From Posidonia oceanica (Eukaryota; Streptophyta; Magnoliopsida; Alismatales; Posidoniaceae), in NCBI GenBank assembly GCA_037176725.1, contig JAZBRS010000049.1, forward strand, positions 10,496,001 through 10,560,000: a stretch of DNA of 64,000 nucleotides. Reading direction: 5' to 3'. The translations under genes and the position numbers were made by a program. How positions within the stretch are numbered: the first letter of the stretch is position 1; each line of letters begins with the position of its first letter. Shown in pieces: positions 1-9,500 of this stretch. The notes under the pieces are model-generated. The model ran no database searches. It was not told the origin of the DNA and saw only the letters and a list, made by a program, of their open reading frames with translations.

Positions 1-214
1 TTTGGTGGGAAACAGTCACAGAATAGTGGTCATCCCTCTGCTTGCATTCCTTTCCCCCTTATAGGTCTTTACACTTGCATTGTGTGGTCCTTAAGCGGCT
101 TTTATCTTCACACTTACACCGCTTGCCTCTCCTTACTTCTCTTGCTCTTCCCCTTTGCATGTTTTTTTATCTGCATTGTATGGCTTTTACGATGTTTTGT
201 TTTACTTGTTTTGC

Positions 215-368
215 TTTGTTTCTTGCACCGTTTTGCATGCCTGCTTTGTTTCTTGCACTATTTTGCATGCCTGCTTTGTTTCTTGCACTGTTTTGCCTGT
301 CTGCTTTGTTTTTTTACACCTTTTTGCGTGCCGGCTTTCGTTTCTCGCACCGTTTTACGTGTTTGCCG
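215..368 (+). repeat. 30-bp tandem array in A 5' LTR (about 5 units)
   Basis: About five units of the pattern TTTGTTTCTTGCACCGTTTT plus roughly GCATGCCTGC. The partner LTR has about eight. The period is a multiple of three, so the array stays open in several frames; the translations are T/F/C/L-rich low complexity and are not taken as protein. Confidence 0.85.
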
Positions 369-894
369 ATGTTTTCTTTTGCATGTCACCTGCATTGCCT
401 GGTTTTACCGTTGTTTTGTTTTATCGCCTGCATTTGCATTTAAGGCAGTGATGCTTACTGCCTGGAGTTCTCACGAACCAGGGTTCGCCTGGTTCGGAAC
501 ACAGACAGCATTGCTGAGCGCTTAGATTGCACGTTTAATTCCTTGCACGCATTTGCATCACTTAGAGCACACCTATGAGCATCTAATTAGGCATTCATGG
601 CACTTAGGCATTCAAAATTGCATTTCCCTGCGTATGCGAGCGTAAGCCTAAAAAGACCGATTCTCGGGCGTGTCGGGAGTGCCTAACACCTTCCCCGCAC
701 GTAACAGGAGTCCTTGCCCTTTCTCTTGGCCCGCAATGACCATATTGCCCTTATCCTAGGCATGAGTCATATCATTTGCATCTCATTGCATCTCTCTTCT
801 TTTGCATTGCATCGCATTGCATCTCTTGCTTGGTTTTGCGTGGTTATTCACGCATTTTCCCGGTTTTCCTTGTCTCCTGTCTTAATAGACACGA

Positions 895-905
895 TGGCGA
901 CTCTG
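895..905 (+). other. PBS-like remnant inside A 5' LTR
   Basis: TGGCGACTCTG matches the first ten bases of the functional PBS at 1070 except for its last positions, and lies 175 bp upstream, inside the LTR. The same remnant is found in both B LTRs and, mutated, in A's 3' LTR. I read it as a former LTR/PBS boundary. Confidence 0.6.
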
Positions 906-1069
906 ATTTGTCTTATCTTCTTCTTTTCTTTCCTTTTTCCCCTTTTTTAAGTGTTTTCGAGTTAAGTCTTCCTTCTCAGACACAGTCGCTAATAGTGAAC
1001 CTGATTCTGATCGGTGCACGTGAGCTTTGGCAGTGTGCATGGACGATCTGAACACCGGGATTACTACAG

Positions 1070-1087
1070 TGGCGACTCCGCTGGGGA
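1070..1087 (+). promoter_or_regulatory. Primer-binding site of element A
   Basis: TGGCGACTCCGCTGGGGA begins two bases after the LTR end (…TTACTACA). It starts with TGG, the complement of a tRNA CCA end, and is identical to B's PBS. Ogre-type elements are reported to use a tRNA-Arg primer; I could not verify the tRNA here. Confidence 0.85.
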
Positions 1088-2354
1088 TACTAGACTCCGC
1101 CTTTTGTTTTGGCTTGTTCGCTGCTTGGGTTTTGCTTTCTTTGTTGCCTTGTGCCTTTGCCCTCTTTTGCCTGTTCTGTTTGCTCCTCTGTGCCAACTCC
1201 TAGCGAGTCGCCTTATGGCTACTCTGCTTAGGTTTTGCACCTGCCTCGCCTGCTTCGCCTTGGCATTTGCTTTGCCTTGTCTGCTCTGTCTCTTTTGCTT
1301 GTTTACTTGCTTTATTCTTTGCTCTGCTCTTATCTGCTTTACAGCTTTCCTGTCTTTACTTTCTTTATCCTATTGACTTATTACTGCTTTATTCCTCGCA
1401 TAACGCACGTCTACATACTTGTCTGGCAACAATACATGCTTTTTGAGTGATGAATGCTTCTTTCACACCCTTGCTATGCCACTACACACACACATGCCTT
1501 GTATATATGCCTTTTGATGTGATGAATGCTTTCCCTTCACTATTATGCTCACAAACACCTACACATGCCATGCACTTGCCTTTTGCAGTGATGTATGTTG
1601 TTTGCCTGCCATATTTGGTTGATTTTCTTCCCTTTTGCACATGCCATGTATAGGCTAGTAGAGACTGATTGCTTTCCCTGTGGCTAACTAAAAATGGCAA
1701 GTAAAAAGAAGTTCTAGGAGCAACTAGAGACTCCAAACAAACCTGCACCCCCTTTGAGTTAATAAAACATGCAAGATAAAAAACTCTAATCATTTACATA
1801 AGCATCATATAGGGCATGCATCTTCTCATCTGAGTCCACCTATTAGTTTGCGAAGGACGGTCCCGACCTCTTGTTCCACTACCTTTGACGTGGCCCAAGT
1901 CAGTCGGTCTGTCCCCCTTGTCCAGGGGTCATGTTGGTGCTACTGGAGGGTACTACCCACGCTTTGGCAGGGTCAGGGCCACCAACGCACCACTCTGTTA
2001 TTACCTCAGCTTTGGCTAGGATTTCGACAGGGGACCTGCTTTTTTCTGACCTAAGTCGGTGACCCGTACACTTGTGAGTACCCAAAGTAGGCTACCTACT
2101 AGGATACACTAGATTGGTGAGGGAGAGCATTCTAGAAAGCATACAAATCATTCATGCCATTTAACTTAACTCATTTGCATCCTTCTTTCAGTTTCTAATC
2201 CCTGTATGTTTCTGTTTGTGTCAGCAATGATCGGTAGGCGAGTTCCCTTGCTGGAGCTTGAGTACTGTCCCCTACTGACACTCCTGTTGCGACCTTTGTT
2301 CGCGACCATTCCCCTTCTGAGCTATCCGCCTTTGCGACGATAGCTCCTACTAGG
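1088..2354 (+). other. Element A untranslated leader
   Basis: This is a leader of about 1.3 kb between PBS and gag, T/C-rich at first, with no credible gene. It is collinear with B's leader (8190-9445) and C's leader (61757-60609, reversed). Near its end there is a conserved predicted 3' splice site: TTAACTTAAC branch-like sequence, pyrimidines, then CAG at 2189-2191, with a second AG at 2224. The leader is cut by element B just upstream of the gag ATG, which lies at 29242. Confidence 0.8.
2350..2354. repeat. Target-site duplication of element B, left copy
   Basis: CTAGG directly precedes the TG of B's 5' LTR. The same five bases follow the CA of B's 3' LTR at 29183-29187. Five-bp duplications are usual for Ty3/gypsy integrases. 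Confidence 0.95.
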
Positions 2355-5300
2355 TGTTGACACCCCATTTCGACAAAGCCGAATTGGCAGGGCTCTCTGG
2401 CGGCTAGGAAAAAAACCAAAATTACACCTTTCTCCTCACCCTTCCTTTCAAATCAAAACTCCACCTCAAACCCTGAAACCAAACCTAGAACCACACCCAT
2501 TTTCTAACCCAGCAAATCACCCCAAAACCCTCTCAAAACCCTACCCTGAAACCATCCAAGACCTTACCCTAAAACCATCCAAACCTAGGTCCAAATCCAC
2601 ACCTCTCCCTCTCTCTTTCCCTCCAAAACAAGCCCAAACTCAACCTAGGACTACACCCCTTTCCCGAACCCAAAAACTAACCAAAAACCATAGGAAAACT
2701 CACCATCCCTGACTTAACAAACCCACCAAAAATCTTAGAAACTTTCAAACCAAAACCACCCCCAAAAACCCTAGGAAACTTAGGCAAAACTACCCTTTGT
2801 CTACACCTCAAAACCCTTCCAAAACTTTCTCAAAACCAAACCAAAACCCTAGGTCGCACACTAGAGACTCTAGACTACACACCCACCAAATTTCACTCCT
2901 TTTTGAAACCTCTAAGACCTCCATTTACCCAAATTATCCTTTTCTCTCTCCTAGATTATTCTTTTCTCTCTCCTCTCTCTCTCCTGATTATCATCCTTCT
3001 TTTCACCTCCTTTTCTCCCTCCTTTTTGTCTGGCTATGGGCCCCCCTTGTGCTCCTATCTGTTCTCAATCTTATTCCTATTTTTATCTTATTTTTACCAT
3101 TTTCTTCGATTTTCAAAAATTATTTTCCTTCAACTCCTCTCTTTCCTATTTATCCCTCCATTTCTCCCTTTTCCTCTCCTTTCTAATTTCCTCTTCTCCT
3201 CTCTTGCTAAACCCCCAAAAAACCTTTAAAAACATTTTAAAACTCTAAAACAAAAGAGAAACAAGTCAAAACCCTAAAAATAAATAATTAAAAACTTAAA
3301 CAAACAATCAAAAACAAGAACCTAATTAAATCCAACTCAAACCAGAAACCAAGAATGCAAGCTAAAAAATGCAAAACAAACAAAAAGAAAATGCTATAAA
3401 ATCAAAGAAAAAACCAAGATATAATCAAAACAAGCTAGAGTAAAAACCCTACTAAAAACAATCAAAAAAACAAATCCTAAAAAGAAAGAAAACAACTTAA
3501 AATACTAAGGCAAGTAATCAAAAAAAGGAGGAAAACTTAACTTAACAATTCTAAAAGAAACAATTTGAAAACTTAATTGAAACAAACAATCAAAAATTTG
3601 AAAACGCTTAATTAAACAAGAAAAACTTGACTAAAAAATATTAAAAGAGTCCAACAAACAAAATCGAATTTAAAACAAAACTTAAACAAAACCTTAAAAA
3701 AAAGGGATTAAAATCAAAGGCTAAAACTCTCCCTAATTAATTTAAAAACAATCTTTAAAAAAACCTAATCAAAAATTCCAAAGACTTAACAAAAAAAAAC
3801 ATAACTAAAAGACAATTTAAAAACTTAACAAACATTTAAACAAAAATCAAAAACCATTTAAAAGAGAACTCAAAATCCTAATCAAAACTAAAACTCCTTA
3901 ATCCTAAAATCCTAATTAAAAACAACCATTAAAAAACCAAATCTAAAAATCCTAACTTGGGCAATCACCTTAAAGTCTTTTTATTTTTATTCTCATTTTA
4001 TTTTATTTTTATTCCTTTTTATCCTTCTTCTTTCTCCTCTTTCTTTCTTTTTCTTCCTTCTTCCCTTTCTTTTCTACCTCTCCCTCTTTTGGTCCAGCCC
4101 ATCTAACCCAACTCTTCCCCTCCTTCTTTCCTTCTTTCTTAATTTCTTTTTCCCAAGCCCACAGCCCACGTTTTCCCCCTCCTCTTTCCCTCCTTCTCTT
4201 CTTCTTCCTCTTCTTCTTCCATTCTTCTTCTCCTCCTCTCACAGCAAAACGACAGACCTCCTTCTTTTTCAAACCTCCACCTGACATCCCATGGACTTCC
4301 CTCCATCACTCCCATACCCTGTGGCTGAAGACCAACACAGCAACCCCTCCCATGCTCTGCCGAAAATGGCAGAAACCCATTCCTTTGACCTCAGACCCCA
4401 TTGAATTCAGTGGAGGGAGGGGATCAAAACCAGATTTTTCCCTTCACAACCGATCTTCTTTTGGACACACACTCTGAAACCCAAGCCTCCACCTTCCTCC
4501 CCCCACTTCCAGAAGCCAAGAACTATTAGGAATCACCTCTGAATCGACCTCCAAAGCCTTTAGCACCCAACACCTTTCAGACCGACCTTCCTCATTGCAA
4601 ATCCACCACCACGAGCCTCCTAAAATCCCAGAACCTTGCCATCAGACTCACCCAGTAACCACCTTCCCGAGCCACCCAAAATCGCATCCAGAAACCTCCC
4701 ACACTCCTCACCTTCTACTACAAACACTTGGGTCCCTTTTTTGCCCAAAAACTTCAAACCTCCATAACTTCTTCCACACTCAGTGGAATCCACTTCCGTT
4801 TTCTCCCACGCACTCCCCAGACAACCACCTAGCCGCCCGTACCCTTGTCTCGGCCTGGAACGCCGCACATCGCCGTACCCACCTCGGCCTTCGCAGCAAG
4901 AGTCCTGCTGAACCAGATCTTGCACCGGGCCGTGGAGCTTGCTTCTGGAAGCTCCGTCATCCTCCTTGGACCTCCGGCAACGTCCCCGAGCATCCCCCGC
5001 ACCAACAGCTGCCGCACATCGCCATCTCCACCTCCCTCCGGCCGGCCGAAAGTCCCTTAGGTGGGTGGCCCTCTCCGGCGTGCGCAGCGGCCGAAACCAC
5101 CTTCCTCCGGAATCTCCTCTTCCTCCTCTAGCTCCTCAGCCTTTCCCCGAGGGTTTTCGTCGCCTGTGCCGCCCACACGAGATCGCCGAAGTCCCTGTCT
5201 TCTCCGGCGCCGGTCGCCGGCGCTCCAGCTGCAGCCGCGTTCCCGCGCGTCTCCGCCGCCGCCGTCACCGCTGCAAGCCTCCCCCACCTCCGCCACGTCT

Positions 5301-6566
5301 CGCCGGTCTCCCCCGCAGCCTTCCCGTGCCGCGCCGAAGCCTCCTCCGCTGGTCCAGAGCCATCGCCGGCAACCTCCGGCCATCTCCCTTTGTAAGCACC
5401 TCTGTTGCGTTTTTTTTTATTTTTCATTAACTTAGTTAGTTTTACTTACATTGCATTATCATCGTTATAACTTTCTAAAATTGCATATAAGTCCTGATCA
5501 GATTAAGATTCATGTTATGCTGATTTAAAATCATGTTGAATTGCAATTAATGTCTGCATTCTTGCCTATTTGCACTGTCATCCACTTGCTGTTTGTTTTT
5601 CTTTAGTTATCTTTTAAATTAAGCCCTACATGTTTCTGTTATTGCGCATTGGTCCTCTGTTGTTGTGATTTAATCTTGTTTCTTTAGATCTAGTCCAGTA
5701 AGTTGCCATATTTGCATATCAGTCCGTTCTTGGTTCAACATGGCTTGCTATGCTTTACTGTTTGCCCCAGCATGTTTTTATTTTTGCAATTAGGTCCTTT
5801 AGTTGTTAAATGCCATTTAAATGCTTGCTGTTATCTTATTAAATTGCTGTTAAGTCCTGATCTTTGCATTATTTGCATGTTGGTCCTTTGAGCTGTTATC
5901 ATGCATTCTGTTTTCATCCTCTATTCACTGCATTGCATGCTTAGCTCTTGCTTCCTGATTTTGCACATAGGTCCTCTGCATCATGCATAGCATGCATTTA
6001 GCTTGCATTTTTCTTACAAAATTGCATTTCAACCCCTGCATGTTTTAAATTTGCATATAGATCCTCCATATGATTGCAAAGCCTATTCCAGTGCATGTTT
6101 ACCTTATTAGGTTGCATTTTGAACCCTGCATCTTGCAAAATTGCATTTAGACCCCTAAGCTTTCAAAAACCTTGCATAAAAAGCCCCGAACTTTTCAAAA
6201 TCTTTGCATTTAGACCCTCATTCTTTCAAAAATTGCATTTAAGTCCCTAATTTTCTGAAAAATCATCCTTAGGTCTTTTCTTGCATTTTGCATGCATTGC
6301 ACTCATGCATTCTTGCATTTTTGCATTTCTTGCACACACTTAAACACTCTTAGCTCCCATTCACAGGGGAGGACCTGTTTTGCACACCCCTAGGACCTCC
6401 TTTACACTTAGATCCATTCTTCTCCCCTGTTCTGGCTCCTCTGCCTTGAAGCTGGGATATCTTCCGATCCAGCCGTTGGATCTTCTCAACCAAGCTACCT
6501 GGACGACCCCGGCGGAGCGCTCTTCAGCATGGACCAAACAGATCTCAGATCAGGCTTCAGATTTCC

Positions 6567-6575
6567 CAGGTAAGT
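6567..6575 (+). promoter_or_regulatory. Predicted 5' splice donor inside B 5' LTR
   Basis: CAG|GTAAGT is a perfect plant 5' splice consensus. It ends a block of about 170 bp (6400-6569) that is the best conserved stretch between the LTRs of A, B and C. GTAAGT is kept in B's 3' LTR (27589-27594), A's 3' LTR (47206-47211) and C's LTR (complement of 62478-62483). The matching acceptor is predicted at 9281-9283 or 9314-9316, before gag. Splicing itself is inferred. Confidence 0.6.
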
Positions 6576-7029
6576 CCTCCTGAACCCCTGCACAGCATTC
6601 ATTCGCACACCATTTGCATTGCATGCATCGTTTTCGCTTTCTGTTTCCTCGAACATGTAGAACAAGACTTTCTCCTCTTATCTATCAGCTCTGCTCCCCG
6701 TTTCGCGTATTCCCAAGTGCTTTGTGTTGTGTTTCCCCTGGATTCACCACTAATTACGACTTTCTTCCCCCTTTTTCACGATCTGATCGCACTGCGAGCT
6801 TTGGGCAGCGTGCGAGAAATATCGTGGGACGGTTTAGTGGGAAACAGTTGCAAAATAGAGGTGATCCTTCCACTTGCTTATTTTCCCCATTGTAGGTCTT
6901 CACACCTACTCTGCGTGGCCCTTAAACAGTGTCTGTTCTCACACACGCACTGTTTGCTTCTCCTTTCGCTTCTCTTGTCCCCTCTCTTTGCATTTGCATC
7001 TACACGGCTTTGTCGATGTTTTATTCCGC

Positions 7030-7490
7030 TTTGCTTTTGGCACTGTTTCGCGTGCCCGCTTTGCTTTTGGCACCGTTTTGCGTGCCCGCTCTGCTTTTGG
7101 CACCTTTTCGCATGCCCGCCTCTTCCTTGGCACCGTTTCGCGTGTCCGCTTTGCTTTTGGCACCGTTTCACGTGCCCGCTTTGCTTCTGGTACCGTTTCG
7201 CGCGCCCGCTTTGCTTCTGGCACCGTTTTGCACGCCCGCTTTGCTTTTGGCACCGTTTTGCGTGCCCGCTCTGCTTTTGGCACCGTTTTGCGTGCCCGCT
7301 CTATTTTCTGGCACCGTTTTGCGTGCCCGCTTTGCTTTTGGCACCGTTTTGCGTGCCCGCTCTGCTTTTGGCACCGTTTCGTGTGCCCGCTTTGCTCTTG
7401 GCACCGTTTTGCGTGCCCGCTTTGTTTTCTGGCACCGTTTTGAGCGCCGCTTTGCTTTCTTGCACCGTTTTGCGTGCCACTTCCGCTTTT
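7030..7490 (+). repeat. 30-bp tandem array in B 5' LTR (about 15 units)
   Basis: About fifteen units of TTTGCTTTTGGCACCGTTTT plus GCGTGCCCGC. A 31-bp unit occurs near 7300. Because 30 is divisible by three, the array is open in several frames on both strands, producing long repetitive reading frames that I do not count as genes. Confidence 0.92.
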
Positions 7491-7824
7491 CGCATTGTTT
7501 TGCGTGTCTTATGCCGTTTTCCTTTGCATGTCGCCTGCATTGCTTGGTTTTACCGTCGTTTTGCTTTTTCGCTTGCATTTGCATATAGGGCAGTGATGCT
7601 TACTGCCTGGAGTTCTCACGAGCCAGGTTTCGCCCGATTCGGAACACAGACAGCGTTGCTGAGCACTTAGACTGCACGTTTACTTTCCTGCTTTGCATCC
7701 CACCACTTAGAGCACACCTTTGAGCATTCATTCAGGCATTCATTGGCATTTAGGCATTCAAACCTGCATTTCCCTGCGTATGCGAGTGTAAGCCTCGAAA
7801 GACCGATTCTCGGGCGTGTCGGGG

Positions 7825-7850
7825 GTGCCTAACACCTTCCCCGCGCGTAA
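7825..7850 (+). other. Conserved U5 hairpin candidate
   Basis: GGGGGTGCCTAACACCTTCC plus CC can fold as GGTG/CACC around CCTAA, with a G-run and C-run flanking. The block is nearly unchanged in the A and B LTR copies (A copy at about 680-700). Confidence 0.45.
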
Positions 7851-8039
7851 CAGGAGTCCTTGCCCAGTCTTTTGGCCCGTAATGACCATATTGCCCTTAT
7901 CCTAGGCATGAGTCATATCATTTGCATTCATTTGCATTTGTTTTCCTTTACATTGCTTTGCTTTGCATTTCTTGCTTGGATTTGTGTGTTAACTCACGCA
8001 TTTCCCTCGATTTTCCTTGTCTCCCGATAATAGACACGG

Positions 8040-8050
8040 TGGCGACTCTG
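8040..8050 (+). other. PBS-like remnant inside B 5' LTR
   Basis: TGGCGACTCTG lies 132 bp upstream of the real PBS, within the LTR, and is repeated in B's 3' LTR at 29052-29062. It probably marks an older LTR end. Confidence 0.6.
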
Positions 8051-8171
8051 AATTGTCTTATCTTCTTCTTTTCTTATCTTTTCTCCTCTGTTTTAAGTGT
8101 TTTCAAGTTGAGCCCTCCTCCTCAGACTTCGCCGCTAATAGTAAGCCTGATTCTGATTAGGATTACTACAG

Positions 8172-8189
8172 TGGCGACTCCGCTGGGGA
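8172..8189 (+). promoter_or_regulatory. Primer-binding site of element B
   Basis: TGGCGACTCCGCTGGGGA starts two bases after the LTR end and is identical to A's PBS. It is the minus-strand primer site; the tRNA identity is not verified. Confidence 0.88.
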
Positions 8190-9500
8190 TGCTAGACTCT
8201 GGCTTTCGTTCTTGGCTTTTTCGCTCGTCTGTTCTGCAGCTTTGTCTGCCTTTTGTGCCTTCTTTGCCTGTTTTGCTCGCTTTTTTGTGCAAACTCCTAG
8301 CAAGTCGCCTCGTGGCTACTCTGCCAAGGTTTTGCACCTCCTTTGCCTTGGTTTGTGCTCTATTTTGCTTTGCTATGCCTCTGTTGCTTGTTTACTTGCT
8401 TATTTCCTTGCTTCTGCTCTTACTTGCTTTCCAGCTTACCTGTTTTTATTTTCCTTATCTTGCTTGCTTATTATTGCTTCATTTCTTGCACGATGCATGT
8501 CTACATACTTGTTTGGCAACGATGCATGCTTTTTGAATGATGAATGCTTTCTTTTACATATTTGCTATGTCACTACGCACGCACATGCCCTGCTTATATG
8601 CCTTTTGACATGATGGATGCTTTCTCTTCACTATCATGCTCACAAACACCCCCACATGCCATGCACTTGCCTTTTGCTGTGTTGTATGTTGTTTGCTTGC
8701 CATATTTGATTGATTTTCTTCCCTTTAACACATGCCATACCTAGAATAGTAGAGACTTGTTTGCTCTCCCCGTGGTTAACTAAAAATGGCAAGTAAAAAG
8801 AACTTCTAGGAGCAACTAGAGACTTCAAACAATCCTTCACCCCCTTGGGTTAATAAAATGCGCAAAATAAAAGACTTTAATCATTTGCATAAGCATCATA
8901 TAGGGCATGCATCTCCTCATCTGAGTCCACCTATTAGTCTGCGAAGGATAGTCCCAGCCTCTTGTTCCACTACTTTGGGCATGGCGCAAGTCAGTCGGTC
9001 TGTCCCCCCTTTTGTCCAGGGGTCGTGTCGGTGTTAGTAGAGGGTACTACCCACGCCTCGGCGGGGTTGAGGCCACCAACGCACCACCCTGTCATTACCT
9101 GAGCTCTGGGCCAGGAGTTAGGCAGGGAACCCACTTTTCTGACCTGAGTCGGTGACTCGTACACCCAGGGATACCCGAAGTAGATCACCTGCTAAGATAC
9201 ACTAGATAGTTGAGGGGGGCATACTAGAAAGCATACATATCATTCATGCCATCTAACTTAACTCATTTGCATCTGTCTTTCAGTTTCTAATTCCTGTTTC
9301 CTTCTGTTTGTGTCAGCAGTGATCGGTAAGCGAGTTCCCCTTGCTGGAGCTTGAGTGCCGACCCTTTCTGACACCCCTGTTGCAACCTTGTTCGCGACCA
9401 TTCCCCTTCTGAGCTATCCGCCTTTGCGACGATAGCTCCTATTAGGAATCGCCGTTTGCATACCCGTCGCAGCCCTATTCTCACACGCTCTAGGTCAGCA
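8190..9500 (+). other. Element B leader with predicted 3' splice site
   Basis: About 1.3 kb without a gene, homologous to the leaders of A and C. Near its end it has CTAACTTAAC (branch-point-like, about 9252-9261), a pyrimidine stretch and CAG at 9281-9283, then a second pyrimidine-rich TGTCAG ending at 9316. Both are conserved in A; C has an equivalent at complement 60822-60824 and 60790-60792. Joined to the LTR donor at 6569, this would remove an intron of about 2.7 kb containing U5, the PBS and most of the leader. Confidence 0.65.

Larger units (their letters stand above)
1..1068 (+). repeat. Element A 5' LTR, 3' portion
   Basis: This aligns with 47471-48629 of A's 3' LTR and ends in the same TTACTACA, with the PBS immediately after. 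The left copy is 91 bp shorter over the aligned span, which fits three fewer 30-bp units in the internal array. It contains the U5-like block with 'gtgcctaacaccttcccc', shared by the A and B LTR copies. Several point differences separate it from its partner, consistent with A being older than B. Confidence 0.93.
1..2354 (+). mobile_element. Element A, left part (Tat/Ogre-like LTR retrotransposon)
   Basis: This is the left fragment of a Ty3/gypsy Tat/Ogre-like element that continues at 29188. It contains the last 1068 bp of the 5' LTR, the primer-binding site and the leader. At 2354 the leader is interrupted by element B. The left and right parts rejoin in register: the sequence before 2354 matches B's own leader up to about 9445, and the sequence from 29188 matches B from about that point. 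The target-site copy CTAGG (2350-2354) is repeated at 29183-29187. The rest of the 5' LTR lies left of the window. Confidence 0.93.
2355..8170 (+). repeat. Element B 5' LTR (5.8 kb)
   Basis: The LTR begins TGTTGACACC and ends GGATTACTACA. Its composition is strongly zoned: C/A-rich with AACCCT-like runs (2400-2870), pyrimidine-rich (2900-3200), A-rich and nearly G-free (3210-3960), CT-rich (3970-4260), GC-rich (about 4300-5395), then T-rich with many TTGCAT motifs (5395-6360). An exon-like block conserved in A and C follows (6380-6569), ending in a splice donor. A 30-bp array (7030-7490) and a U5-like terminal block come last. A telo-box-like AAACCCTAA is at 3269-3277. ORFs in the GC-rich zone and in the array are composition artefacts. 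Confidence 0.95.

Noticed and set aside
2400..2870. AACCCT-rich stretch as interstitial telomere DNA
   Set aside because: The motifs are irregular (AAACCCTA, AAACCTAG, AAACCAAA) and part of the LTR in every copy, not a (TTTAGGG)n run.
3220..3960. A-rich LTR zone as a poly(A) tail of a LINE or processed gene
   Set aside because: It is internal to a complete LTR, present in both B LTRs and in A, and lacks any associated ORF.
4009..4287. Lys/Glu/Arg-rich minus-strand frames in CT-rich zones (also 25025-25333 and 44071-44433)
   Set aside because: Direct translation of CT-microsatellite-like DNA, with no other protein signal.
6717..7670. Open frames of 190-350 codons over the LTR arrays (also 27633-28694 and 47462-48085)
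   Set aside because: They are translations of a 30-bp repeat, open in several frames and both strands at once, with no domain and no conservation of one frame.
8171..8190. tRNA-like gene at the PBS
   Set aside because: Only an 18-nt complement of a tRNA 3' end; no cloverleaf around it.
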